Part shown: piece after piece, positions 20,922 through 32,169 of the stretch
Position numbering within the stretch: position 1 is the first letter of the stretch
How the letters are laid out: every line of letters begins with the position of its first letter
Source of the DNA: Ypsolopha sequella
Taxonomy: Eukaryota > Arthropoda > Insecta > Lepidoptera > Ypsolophidae
NCBI GenBank assembly: GCA_934047225.1
Contig: CAKOHE010000091.1
Location: 372,001 to 436,000 of the forward strand
DNA length: 64,000 nucleotides
Reading direction: 5' to 3'
Notes under the pieces: model-generated
Told to the model about the DNA's origin: nothing
Databases searched by the model: none
What the model saw: only the letters and a program-made list of their open reading frames with translations
Program-made: the position numbers and the translations under genes

Positions 20922-22435
20922 TACAGGGTGTAATGATGACCTGCTCAGAAAATGAAACCACATGTAGGGAATACCTCTACAAAGCCATAAAAAAAATAAT
21001 TTCGAGAAAATATTTCTGTTTACAGAAATTTGTTTTCTCGAACAAAATAAATCGTGTTCCAAGTGTTCCCTTTCCAGTATTACTACATGTCAGTAACCTG
21101 CACGAAGCGGCAACATCGCATTTTTTAAGCCCATTAAAAAGAAAGCTTGCAATGAGTACCTACCTACATAAGGTGCTGCAACATACAATGACAAGGTTTT
21201 AATTTGTAAAAAGTAAATAAGTAAATGGAATTAGGTACCTACTTACCCATTATTTCAGCAGGTGCTCGAAATGTTGTCCATGCTGCAGGAGACACATACG
21301 ACACCGACGGCGAACCGACCGAATTACATTTTCCATGTCGCAGTCCCGTCGAACATCATCAAATGCTCGTATTATCCTCTCCCGCAGCTCTTCTCTGGTC
21401 TCAATCCGAGAAAAATAAACTTTTTCTTTAATTGTGCCCCAGAGAAAGAAATCGAGAGGCGTAAGGTCAGGAGAGCGGGGAGGCCATCTTTGGGTGGGTG
21501 AATTGTTACCGATCCAATTATCACCAAACATTTCATTTAATCGGTCACGGGCAATCCTGGCAGTATGGACCGGTGCCCCATCGAGCTGAAACCACAATCT
21601 TCGGTAAGCCTCAACCGACAAACCCTCGCAGTATTCTGCGATCTCACCGTTTAAAAGGTCTCTGAATCCGGTAGCAGTAAGAGTCCCTTGTATAAAAATT
21701 GGGCCGATGATATTGTGACCATGTATCCCAGCCCAAACGTTTATGGAAAACCGATACTAGTCATTATTTTCTCTCATGGCATGGGGATTATCGTAGCCAT
21801 ACACATGAAAATTTTTCCGATTCCATGCACCATTCCTTGTGAAAGTGGACTCATCTGTCCAAAAAACATTTTCCAAAAAACGTGGGTCATCTTGATCTTT
21901 CTCCAACAGTCATTGACAGTACCGTTGCCGAATAGGATAATCTCTGGCCAGTAACGTTTGTGTTGGCAATGTTTTAAAAGGGTGCTTGTCCCTTCTAATT
22001 ACCCTATTCACTGCACGGTGTGACACATGTACACGGGGATTTTCCCGCACGATCCTCCTGGTGCTGGTAGTCGGGTCAGCTGCGACATGATTTAAAATCA
22101 GCTCCTCTTGTCGGACGTCGATGTGCCGTGGTGGAACGTCATCACATCACCTCCACGTGGAACAATTGGCAAATTATCCCTCAGTCTTTGAACCGCTTGT
22201 ACAAACACCCTCGGATCTGTGGGACAAACGCGCTCCACACCGTACCTATCTCTACAACCACTGTAGCGTTCCCAGTAGGTGAACATTGCCCGTTCGGCAT
22301 TGCAACCAGCTTCCCCATAAATTAAAACCAATATGTCCACATACACCTCAGCAGACCAAAAGTGCGGCATTTTAAAACAAACACACGAAAAACAAAATTT
22401 CACTAAAGCGTCTTATCGCGATAAAGTAAAGTAAA
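20922..22435 (-). mobile_element. IS630/mariner-superfamily transposon remnant
   Basis: The left end reads TACAGGGTGTAATGATGACC at the point where a LINE frame is cut. The transposase follows on the minus strand. A matching inverted end was not found between 22,400 and 22,700, so the right boundary is a guess just upstream of the transposase start. Confidence 0.5.
21250..22403 (-). pseudogene. IS630/Tc1-mariner-type transposase, interrupted
   Basis: N-terminal helix-turn-helix region (AEVYVDILVLIYGEAGCNAE, FVQAVQRLRDNLP), then the catalytic domain: first aspartate in FWTDESTFTRNGAW, second in WFQLDGAPVHTARIARDRL, third in WPPRSPDLTPLDFFLWG. The gap between second and third aspartates is 42 residues, wider than the 34 of classic mariner and Tc1. 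C-terminal EELRERIIRAFDDV is typical. A TGA (21,910-21,912) where tryptophan is expected and at least one frameshift near 22,100 break it. It would catalyse cut-and-paste transposition; this copy cannot. Confidence 0.78.
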
Positions 22436-23335
22436 AGAGCGTCTTTCCGCAGGATTTACAAAGTTTTATTAATATTTAAAAAAGCACTTAACTAATTAAT
22501 AAACTACCTACCTAACTAATAGAATAACTAAATCAATTAAATACGAAAAAAACGTGAAAGTAGCTCAACGCAAACGAAAATCGAAGCGGCGCGAGTGACG
22601 CATCAAACGAGACTTGCAGCGCTACTAAAACAAAAAATCAAAACGACAGCTAATTAGGGTAAAGTCACCAATAATTGCATTAATAGTTTTTTTCACGTGT
22701 ACAGGTAGCGAGCGGTACGGTTTTTGACGTCTGACCTTGACTATGCTAGTATTTATTCTCTATCGCACTTGGTGGTTTTGTGCGCGAATAAACACATGCG
22801 CTAGACTTCCACCACTTTCACCGAGCAGTCGAAAATCGTGCCGCGACTTGTATTATGTATTATTCCCTGAAGGTCAAGGTACTACGTGTTCAAAACAATT
22901 AGACGAATGGCGAAGACTTTATTACTTTTTGGCACCACTGGCTTCCAAAGAACGTTTTGATAGAAAAGCAATGATTAGGTCAATTTTGACAATAAAAAAT
23001 ATAAAAAAATCAAGTTTGTAAGTACTTATGAAAATTTTCACTCTGGGGTAGACAATGTCTACCCTGCCGTCATATTTTTTTAAGTGATATAAATTTTTTT
23101 TCATATTTTTTTATCGTGTAACTTGATTTTCTTGTTGCTTTTACAGCAAAAAGTTCTGTTCACGCCTCTATTTGACAGGCGATTATTGGTAAGCCCATTA
23201 GTCTAATTGTCTTGGACGGGCAATGGTACGTAAGTTATTTATTGTGTTCTCAGTGTGAAATGGAATAGTGAACACTAAGTAAGGTCTAAAAGTCTAAATA
23301 CAAATACATCGTCATGAGATGGCACCTACAAAGAT
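22436..23335. other. Gene-free stretch
   Basis: A 94-codon plus frame at 22,737-23,021 (LYYVLFPEGQGTTCSKQLDE) has no recognised motif. No repeat ends found. Confidence 0.4.
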
Positions 23336-23515
23336 TTTAAACTAAGAGTTTTCGGTTTTCACAATACATCATGCATCAATGTGGACCCACATTTCCTTTT
23401 GAAACACATGCACCGACATAAATGTGTTACGAGATTTGAATCCGCGACCTCTAGATTAGTAGTCGAGTACTCAAACCACAAGAACACAAAGGTGGTCCGT
23501 CGAAAAATTGGTTTA
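23336..23515 (-). repeat. tRNA-headed SINE fragment
   Basis: The minus strand reads GTGGTTTGAGTACTCGACTA, then AGAGGTCGCGGATTCAAATC, corresponding to polymerase III A- and B-box regions. It matches the SINE at 28,805 (TAGTGGTTTGAGTACTCG ... GGTTCAAATCC) and carries the same downstream body. Confidence 0.65.
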
Positions 23516-23730
23516 TTACCTCATTTTGTGATTTTGAATTTGACAATATGGTTTCATCCTATTGTACATTTTGTTACTCCATAACAGCTCTTATTACAAA
23601 CAGTTTACGGTTGATCGAAATAGGTTTTAAAATCCTTGTTTTGGTTAAAATTTAAGCATACGTCTGCGATATCATATCATCTCTTTCACCCCTTAAACAA
23701 CATTCTTTAATAAGCTGGGAACTTCCCTGA

Positions 23731-24226
23731 CAGTGTTACCAACTCGGATTTTGAAAAATACGTAGTTCGGAATAGAAAATTACGTAGATTTAGTATAAAA
23801 GTTGCACAAGAAAAGTTCGTAGATCTACATACTTTTTAAAATCGAGGTTTAGCTGATATAATAACTCAATAAAACAAGTGTTTTACATAAATAAAAAAAA
23901 ATATGCTTTCAGTAAACAGACAGATTTAACAGAATGAGACAAAACGTTTCGTTTCAGATACGATCATACAACCACAATGAGTAATACAGGATGTCGAATA
24001 ACAGGTCGTGGTTCGTGCCGTGCTTTAGTATAAAACGGAACATTCATAAACGTTTTATCGAAGACAAAGGGAAATAACCCATTCAGTTCATTCAGAGATT
24101 ATGCAATTTTGTTAATTTAAATATTTGATAGAAAGTACGTAGATTCAGATACTGAAGTTCGTTCGTTCGCGGGAAAGACCCAAAATACGTCGATCTACGT
24201 AAAAAGACGTAGAGTTGGCAACACTG
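23731..24226. mobile_element. MITE with CAGTGTTRCCAACTC ends and CCTGA duplication
   Basis: The 15-bp terminal inverted repeats differ at one base. The direct repeat CCTGA (23,726-23,730 and 24,227-24,231) is a 5-bp target duplication. The interior repeats ACGTAGATCTACGT-like words and has no coding frame. The superfamily is not certain. Confidence 0.72.
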
Positions 24227-24231
24227 CCTGA

Positions 24232-26971
24232 GGGCAGACACGGTAGTACGCAAAAATTTTGTAGATGTCACCAGCAGCGTTGCAAGACGTACGGCAATGA
24301 TGCCAACTTAGCGCTTTTGAAGCTAGAACTAGCACTTACTTGGATCACTTACCTCCCTTTCTTACTAAACAATTCCTTTAGTCGAATCTTTAGAAAAAAA
24401 TGTAAATGAATAAATGGGAAAATGTTCATTTCCATACCCGTGTCAAATAAAGTTGTTGCCACGATTCCCTAGGCATACCTACTCTAGAACATAAAAAAGC
24501 GCTACATCTAGCTATAAGCAGGCGCTAAAATGGAAAAAATCGATTTTAATAATGGTTGATGATGGTTGTTGACTGACTTTTGAAATGTTATTAGTAAATA
24601 AGGGATGTGAATTTGTTAAAAATTCAAATATTTTTGATTATTTCTATTATTTAAAGACTTTCAACTGCAGATCTTATCGGTCGAACTGTTGAAATTCGCG
24701 CCCTCTAAAGAATGTCATGGTACGTTCGCAAAATCGCAACAAACATTGTAACTACTGAATGAGACAAAGTTGGTCATCTCACTCACACGCATTCGTTTGA
24801 AATCTGACGATTAACGTTATTTCACGACCTATCAAAGTTCTTATTGTCAAGGAGTAAATACGAAAATTTACGATCCGAAGAATCAACGAATGAAATGCAA
24901 AAGTACGGACCATGGTATAATAAAACAAGGTATGTTCCTTACTGATGTGTGGAGGTTTTGTGTTTCAAAATTATCGACGGTTCTCAAACTTTAAAAGTCG
25001 GGAATCGTGGAAATTTTTATTTCCTTAGAAATAAATTACTAGGAATGCATGTGGATTTTAACTTTTCAACTGCAGAGGGATGGGTGTGGCGGCTAAAGTA
25101 AAGCTTCTTACTTTTCTTGGCGAAGTATTCAATAAAATGTCCCTTAATGGCTTTATGTAGTCAGAAGTCGCAAAATGAATTGAACACACTCTCGCTGTGA
25201 AAGAAAATACTAGTGAAAATTCGCCATTCAAAGTAATAAAGCGTATGGAAAACACCACACTAACTTCTGCACGTAACGAAATTTAACGTGATCTTACAGC
25301 TTCATATAAATATTACATAAAATTTGTCACTATAACTTACTTTTCTTAGAATAAATACCACACATAGACCAAAATAATTACTACGAAAAAAAATGCAGCA
25401 AAAAATACGGATCGCACAACCGCCCATTCTTGCTTCATAAGATTATCAATTTATCATTAAATAATCAGCTCATCTGCAACTGGGAAACGCGCTTCAACCT
25501 TTGGGAATCTCTGTGTAGAATGAACAAGGATGACAACAAATGGAAAAAAATTTTTTTTTTTTTGATGGTTTGTTCGGCCTGGATGCTAGTCCTTTTGGCC
25601 ACATCTTTCTAATTTGTACATTTAATTTTGTACATATTTGAAAGAAACTGGTTCTTTTCCTTTCTATTTAGTTTCTAGATCTTCTTTATTTATTTCTCAT
25701 TAATTAAATTTCACTGTCAGTCGAAACTATAAAATCATACAAGGCAGGGAATAGTTCTTCTTTTGACAGAAGTTCATTGACCTGGCGGGGGAAATGGAAA
25801 AAACGCCATTAGATATTGCCAGTATTATACGCTTATTTTTACCCAAACGTTTCACACAACTTCTGCAAATCTGACCAAAAAGATAAGCAAAAAATCAAAA
25901 TTAAATTTGTTTATGTTTAATTTCAACAACAAAAATACTCATCAATGTTATGAATAGTATAAATCTTTTTGTAAACAAAATAACTTAAAACTATTTTCCT
26001 TATCATGAAATAATGACATAAATTAATGGCAAGCACGTAAGATGACGTCATCAGGGGCTGGTGCGTTCCAAATATTTAAAAATATCAGTGTCGCCGTACG
26101 AGCTCTCGTGTCATTCATCGCACTCATACAAAATTTTATATGCTATCCTGTTGTCAGGGTTCAAATTGTAGCAAGCTTATGTTTTGGAATGGAAACCAAA
26201 GGAACAGACGAACAGACCATGTTTTATTCGGCCATGGTACGGACAAACTTCATGTTTGTTTTGGTTAAAAAGTCGAAAAGTCGGTAAAATTTTGTGAAAA
26301 CAGTGAAAAAAGATATTGTGATGAAAAACAATGGTGAAAATTGTCACTTGTGAGGGTTTCAAGTGTGTTAAGTGTTAATCACGAGGAAAAGATAAAAACT
26401 TTGACTTCTTACATTTATTTCATTCGCTCAAGCAATAAATTGTCAAAGCCACCGAAGGTATGTAAATGTTGATATGTTTGTAAAATTCAATCTAGCAGTA
26501 GCATGCTTTCAGTGTGCTTTGGTAAGCTCGTCTAAGACAAGCAAGTACCTACATTTGAGACTGAAGATTGAAGGTAAGAGGGATTTACTTCATTTATTGT
26601 TAAAAAGCTTGTGTCGGGCTTGCCCTATTCTGAAAGCCTAGGCACGCGACTGTTTTTTGGCTTTTTGACATTATTTTTAACCCGAAACGAGATGAGAATG
26701 AGCTAAGTTAATTAGGTACCTAGTTTCGAATTTTTTGGAAAAAATAAAAGTCGGAAACGCAAAAAGCAGGATTGCGACGTTGCCAATTTTCAAGTCGCGT
26801 CCGTCAAGGTCAAGCACAGCTGACTATACGTCACGTGGTTAGTACGTTACACTTTTGAGCGAAACTAAATTAATTATTAATTTGTAGATGTATTAATAGG
26901 AATGTCGAAATGAAATTAAGTACAAAGAACCCTCATAACATCCCCTATACGTGGTTTCATTTTCTGAGCAG
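24232..26971. other. Long gene-free intergenic stretch
   Basis: No exon with splice signals and no domain recognised. About 26,130-26,190 (GCTATCCTGTTGTCAGGGT) recurs at 38,385-38,410, so a dispersed repeat is present. The remainder shows only AT-rich sequence and short chance frames. Confidence 0.5.
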
Positions 26972-27187
26972 CCCCCCTATTGTGTATCTGTAGTTGCCAA
27001 CTGCACGAGGTGCCTATCATCAAAAACATAGCTAAAAACTATGCTAGTGGGTATTGAACTATTAACAATCTGTGTCGTCACTTCAAGTGCGAAAATATCC
27101 TTAGGACATCGGAATTCGATAGTATATCTATGTTTTTGATGATAGACACCCAGTCCAGAAGGCAACTAGAGATACACAATAGGCCCG
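26972..27187. mobile_element. MITE, CWG-duplication family, copy 1
   Basis: Ends CCCCCCTATTGTGTATCT and AGATACACAATAGGCCCG form imperfect terminal inverted repeats of about 26 bp. Flanked by CAG on both sides (26,969-26,971 and 27,188-27,190). 216 bp, about 15 bp shorter inside than the copies at 50.2-50.7 kb. Non-coding. Confidence 0.85.
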
Positions 27188-27235
27188 CAGGTCATCATTA
27201 CACGGGGCAGCGATGGCCGTCTAGACAAAAAAAAA

Positions 27236-28253
27236 AGGGTTGGATTTAGTATCGTTTGGCAGTTTGTATGGGGGTAAAAGTGGTTAAAGCTGGTAGAGGT
27301 GGGGTCCCCGATTATAACGCTACCACACTTATTAAAAGGTAATGCACATATTTTGAGAAATTAACAAAAATTGTTTCTTACCTCAAATCAGGTAAAAGGC
27401 GAAAACGGAACGTTAAAATGGGCGTTTGACAACCAAATCTGCTCTAGTCTATTGTCTGTGGTGTAAAATATTGTGCAATATCGATGAAACGGAACGCAAC
27501 AAAAAAAAACTGCGTCATGTGTTACTGTCATTCGTAATTCGTTTATTGGTAATTTTGGATTGAAGAAATAAAAATTAATGAATATTTTGTTGCTTTATTT
27601 GTTTTTACCTAGAAATCCTGTTCAAAAGGAGGTTAGTATACCCCCATTTCATAGTTAAAATAGATTGAATCTGTTTCAAAACCGAATCAGAGCACCCCGA
27701 CTCTATACAGTCTTGTTGCTACTACCCCTAGAGTGTATATAAAAAGCCGAAGGCGCGAAGGGAGAGCAGCCCCCGCCCGCAGTAATAAAGCTTAGGCACC
27801 TGTGTGAGCCGTAGCTTCGGCGACCAACAAGCCGAAGCTGCGGAGGTGAGCACGGGTGCCTGTGCTTTGTTACGCAAGGGCGAAGGGGCTGCACTTCCCG
27901 CAGCGCCGTAGCCGATGCAGAAGTGAATTTGTCATATAAAAGCGACTTCAGTATTGATAGGTTCAAATGGTTCAAAAATTGACTTCTGCACTGGTAGGTT
28001 CAAGATTAAAAGAAGGGGGGTTTCTGCACTCCCCACTTTTTCATCAGTTTTTCCATCTCTCCCCACCTTTACTTTAAAAATATAACCTGAATTTGTTGAT
28101 TATAACCTCAAAAAAGTAAAAAATTTAACGTAAAAAAACGGTGGATTACCTTTTAATGGGGGGTGTACCAGGGGGTAGTAACCACCCCCCTTCACCCCTC
28201 CCTGACCCCCTCCCCCTCCTCCGCCTGCCAAACGATACTAAATTTTAACCCTT
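27236..28253. mobile_element. TIR element of about 1 kb
   Basis: AGGGTTGGATTTAGTATCG (27,236) is mirrored by CGATACTAAATTTTAACCCTT ending at 28,253. A second inverted word, AAAAGGTAAT/ATTACCTTTTAAT, lies further in. No transposase frame. A GC-rich hairpin sits inside (separate entry). Confidence 0.65.
27745..27920. repeat. GC-rich long hairpin inside the TIR element
   Basis: The inner stem GTAGCTTCGGC / GCCGAAGCTGC has a 9-nt loop GACCAACAA. It continues outward through GGCACCTGTG / CGGGTGCC and GCAGCCCCCGCCCGCA / TGCGCAAGGGCGAAGGGGCTGC-like segments, giving arms of about 75-80 nt with bulges. It is strikingly GC-rich against AT-rich flanks. It lacks a recognised RNA family. Confidence 0.7.
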
Positions 28254-28800
28254 AAAACTGTTATTTAGTTCAGAAGTTTGTTTCGATTTAAAAGTTCATC
28301 CTCTTTATAAATAAAGTAGGTGTTTTATATTTTTTTATTAATAATTTTTCGGATATGTGTAATTTTAGATTCACATAAAAGGTTTAAATTGTTTTTCTGA
28401 TTTCTAATAAAAGTTAACATATACAAACTAATTTCGTAATAACCTAAAGCGCGTTTGTGAAAATTGGTAAACATTCCAAATCGTTTAGTCATAGTCGAAT
28501 GATTCTAATTAAATTTTCATGTTTTGACCATGAGATTTTAATAACTTTTTTTACTTATGAATTTATACGACATACATTTAATCTTAATTTCGTACTGTGT
28601 TTTTTGAAGATATATGTTTTAAATATGAAAGATATATTGTTTGTTTCGTTGTTTTGCTTGCAATTGAATATTTTATTTGCTGTGAACGTAACTTAATATT
28701 AATTTAATGTTTTGTGTACTTTTTCAGTTATAATTTAAAATTTCATCTGTTATGTCAGTAAAGTATTTTAGTAGTAATTAAATAACAAAAACAATATGAC
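28254..28800. other. Gene-free AT-rich stretch
   Basis: A 79-codon hydrophobic plus frame (28,457-28,696) looks like chance in AT-rich DNA. Nothing else seen. Confidence 0.4.
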
Positions 28801-28804
28801 CAAG

Positions 28805-29806
28805 ACCACCTCATTCTAGTCTAGTGGTTTGAGTACTCGAACACTAATCTGGAGGTCGCTGGTTCAAATCCCGAAGGGGCACCTTTGTGTTCAATATGTG
28901 TACTTCGGAAATTAGTTCAAATGTGTCCGAAACACGTTGATAGGGCTAACTGACTACCCATCTCGCTGTGGGACGTAATCATCGTCGGTGCAGTTAAGGC
29001 CCTTAATACCGCCAAATGGGTACTTTCTAAAGCCTACTCCTCTTTTATGGCCAAACCAAAAATATTGAAAAAATGTATTATGGATTATCAACTTTAGGAC
29101 AACATATGCAACATTTTTCTTTTTCGTACCACCAAAACTTCTATATGAAAAATTGTTTCAACTGAATGGTGTTTTTTGGCTTGAATTTCCTACTGCTCCT
29201 AAGCGGCTTAGGTGATTTAATTCATTTATGCTTTGATAAATAGATAAACTTGATAGCTATAAATATAACATGAAATTATTCAATCGAACAATGACGCCCA
29301 TGTGAAAAGTATTATTTTCTCCTATTTTGCCCTTTCAAGGACGCAGCGAGCGTCGTAACAGCCACCACGCATTGTGCACTGATTTGAACGTTATTTCAAT
29401 GTCGTTTCCGTCGATATTCATACAGACAAACATCGAGCTGCTAATTTGGCGACGGTAATCACCTTAATGTGGGTATACAAGTGTGGACTGTGCTTTGCAT
29501 TTCATAGTCCATACTTGGAAATATCTCTGACACCGTCTCGGGGATTCATAGCTTGGGTGGGAGATGCATTGCATGTATCTTTTTTACAGCCAAATATTAT
29601 AAAGCAAAAATTGTGCCTCTGGAACACAAACAATGAATTGGAAAGTTGTGTTGGAAATTGTGTTGGAAAGTCTGTTGATCAACCAGGAAATGTAAGTTGT
29701 CCTCTTTTTTTAACTATAAACTACATCTAAATGCACCGTCCTAGGAATAGGTCGATCGTTGAACTAAGTCACGCCTGAGTGTTTTGACATTCCACGTCAC
29801 ATCCGG
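28805..29806 (+). repeat. tRNA-headed SINE, split by a MITE
   Basis: The head at 28,812-28,878 (TAGTCTAGTGGTTTGAGTAC, then GGTCGCTGGTTCAAATCC) contains A- and B-box promoters. The body continues to GTCGGTGCAGTTAA (28,997), is interrupted by a 466-bp MITE, and resumes at TTAATGTGGGTATACAAGTG (29,464). A related body without a head is at 31,340-31,545, which supports the join. Confidence 0.72.
28998..29463 (+). mobile_element. 466-bp TTAA-flanked MITE, copy 1
   Basis: Inside TTAA (28,994-28,997 and 29,464-29,467). Ends GGCCCTTAATACCGCCAAAT and ATTTGGCGACGGTAATCACC are imperfect inverted repeats. TTAA duplication is the signature of piggyBac-type transposases. Non-coding. Confidence 0.87.
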
Positions 29807-30470
29807 CACGGCGGTAGCTCAAGCGGTAGTACGCTGGCCTGTCAATCTCAAGAGCTAGGTTCAATCCGCGGTCAGGCATGCATTAAGGCGATTACCATCG
29901 CCAAATTAGCAGCTCGATATTTGTCACTACAAATATCAACGGAAACGACATTGAAATAACGTTTATATCAGCGCGCAATGCATAGTGGCTGTTACGACGC
30001 TCGCTGCGTCCTTGATAGAGCGAAATAGGGGAAAATTATACTTTTCACTTGGACGTGATTACTCGATTGAATAATCTTATGTTATGTTTATAGCTATAAC
30101 GTTTATCTATTTATCAAAGCATAGATGAATTCAATCGGCCAAGCCACTCAGGAGCAGTAGGGAATTTGAGGTCAAAAAACACCATTCAGTAAAAAAAAAA
30201 TTCATGTAGAAGTTTTGGTGGTATGAAAAAGAAAACTGTTGCATATGTTGTCTAAGAGTTGATTATTCATAATACATTTTTTCATTATTTTTGGTTTGGC
30301 CATAAACGAGGAGTAGGCTTTAGAAAGTACCCATTTGGCAATAGTAAGGGCCTTAAGGTTTCTCCCAACGCCAACGACCTTGAACTGAGTAACTTTGTAA
30401 CCATTTTATACTGTAACTATAGCATTTTTTAATAGAAGAAAAATACATAGTAATCTACACGATACAAATA
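29807..30470 (+). repeat. tRNA-headed SINE of a second type, split by a MITE
   Basis: The head GGCGGTAGCTCAAGCGGTAG ... GAGCTAGGTTCAATCC has A- and B-box spacing but no acceptor stem partner, so it is a SINE rather than a tRNA gene. It is cut at GGCATGCATTAA (29,886) by a 466-bp MITE and resumes at TTAAGGTTTCTCC (30,353). The 3' end is approximate. Confidence 0.62.
29887..30352 (-). mobile_element. 466-bp TTAA-flanked MITE, copy 2 (inverted)
   Basis: Same length as copy 1, opposite orientation, flanked by TTAA at 29,883-29,886 and 30,353-30,356. Together with copy 1 it forms a large inverted pair around a 420-bp spacer. Divergence by eye is around 10%. Confidence 0.87.
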
Positions 30471-30701
30471 GTGATGTGGTTTTTCCTGAATTTCATTATA
30501 ACATACAAAAGTGAAGCAATAAAATTCTAAGTTTACCCTTATTTCTCGATTTTTTGTTCACTTGTAACAACATAACTGCTGCAGTTTTTATCGAAACAGT
30601 ATGAAAATTTATAAACTTCTAGACAAAATAATATAAAATGATTTGGTTTTCTCAGTTCTTGGAAATTAATTTTATTTTGGATAAAATAAATTAAACGTAA
30701 C

Positions 30702-31227
30702 AGCCATGGTGCAGTGCGAGCTGATAAGGACTTGATTTCAATATGGTTTTGTTCGAAATTTCAACCACCACGAATCGAGTTGCTAATTATTCCGACGAAG
30801 CCACCTTAAGGCGCTACGGAAAAAAAATCGACACTTTAAGGACTTGCATATCTACTTCAGTAAATAATGTACTATTTTGATAAAATAGTATATTATTTTT
30901 GGATTCTTTTTCTAGGCATCTGTTAAAACAGAAACGCAATTAGAGAAATTCGGCTCGATAGAAATATTTATTGAAATTAGGTCCTTTTCGACACCAATTC
31001 TCCTGGTTTGACAATCAAGAATGACATATAGACTGCAACTATATTTTATTAGATAGGTTTTAACGGTATCTAGGACCTGGTTAAACGAAATTTTGATAGC
31101 AACTTTAGTACATTTTTTATTCATATAAAACCGACTTTTTGCTACTTTTCCACGAATCCGTCCCTGTCGCACTGAGGATTTTTTCGCATATGGAGTAACA
31201 GGGACGCTTAAACTTTTACATATCGCT
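30702..31227 (+). mobile_element. 418-bp TTAA MITE abutting a relic of the 466-bp family
   Basis: 30,702-30,805 is a diverged right end of the 466-bp family (ATCGAGTTGCTAATT...CCACCTTAA). At that very TTAA (30,806-30,809) a different element begins, GGCGCTACGGAAAAA, and runs to ACATATCGCTTTAA (TTAA 31,228-31,231). Further copies of the second element: 56,956-57,376, a split one at 50,058-50,720, and end fragments near 36,000-36,027. Confidence 0.72.
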
Positions 31228-31339
31228 TTAATGTTTTTCGGAATTTATGTGCATAGTATAGTATTACTTAATACTTCCCACTTGCTGAACGGTGAAGGAA
31301 AACATCGTAACTTCGTAAAACCTGCAGCATTACCTAAAA

Positions 31340-31545
31340 AGCGTATTTTTGTGCCCGAAGAAAGGTGATAGGGCATACCACTACCACCCTTCACGTCGGG
31401 ACGTAGGTAATAATCGTAGTGAAACGCGGGTGTACGGAGTGCGGATTGTGTCTTGCATTTTCACAGTTCACACAAGGCAACACCTCTGACACCCCTCGGA
31501 AATTCATATCGTGACAGCGATAGTGATAGTAGGTTATAATTTAAA
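31340..31545 (+). repeat. SINE body fragment
   Basis: GTGTACGGAGTGCGGATTGT ... CACCTCTGACACC matches, with divergence, the tail of the SINE resumed at 29,464. No tRNA head. 31,228-31,339 and 31,546-31,753 hold nothing recognised. Confidence 0.5.
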
Positions 31546-31753
31546 TAAGTAGTAAAAGGAGACGGCCAGTTCTCCATAAGCAAAATGCCTTAAGAGTGTA
31601 CACAAATATATTGTGGTCAATGATAAAGAACAAATTCAAAATAACACTTATAGACTATCCATTTATAACGGACACCATCTTTTAATAACTTTTCATGATA
31701 AATCGTTTTTATTTTGAGGTTATTCTCATATGGCATTGCGAAAATAAACTTAA

Positions 31754-32165
31754 GGCCCTGCCATTCCAAAATGAGCATTTTGTTTAATTAATATTGTCAG
31801 TTCGATATCTCCTTCATATACAAGTTAAATATATGTTACAAAAGAGGATATACTCTAAACACAAGTTGATCTAAAAACGTAATTGAGTTAACTTCACTCA
31901 ATAGAAAAAAATCACAAAGTAAGCTCGTCAAATTGCGAATAAATGTGTTTATAGCAAAGGTGTTCAACGGAGAGAATTAAAACTTTTCCTGAATTTTCTT
32001 TACAGATAACTAAAGACACTTATTGACCCATTTTTATTTATTTCTCAATACTTTTTCAGAAATTCCAGAACAACCTCGCAAATTCACCGATTATGCGTGC
32101 TCGCAGCGCACGAAGCGAGCGTTCTAATGTAGACTTTCTGACAATATCATTGAGTTCAAAATTAC
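31754..32165 (+). mobile_element. TTAA-bounded repeat, inverted partner at 34.5-34.9 kb
   Basis: Begins TTAA-GGCCCTGCCATTCC and ends at TTAA (32,166-32,169). The same sequence reads in reverse at 34,520-34,896 (GACAATATG / GTCAGAAAGTCTACATTAGA, TTGGAATGGCAGGGCC). The two ends do not form a clear inverted repeat, so class is uncertain. Confidence 0.6.
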
Positions 32166-32169
32166 TTAA

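Noticed and set aside
22737..23021. 94-codon plus frame as a gene
   Set aside because: No motif, no splice signals, AT-rich end.
29810..29880. Possible tRNA gene
   Set aside because: A and B boxes are present but there is no matching acceptor stem, and SINE body follows.
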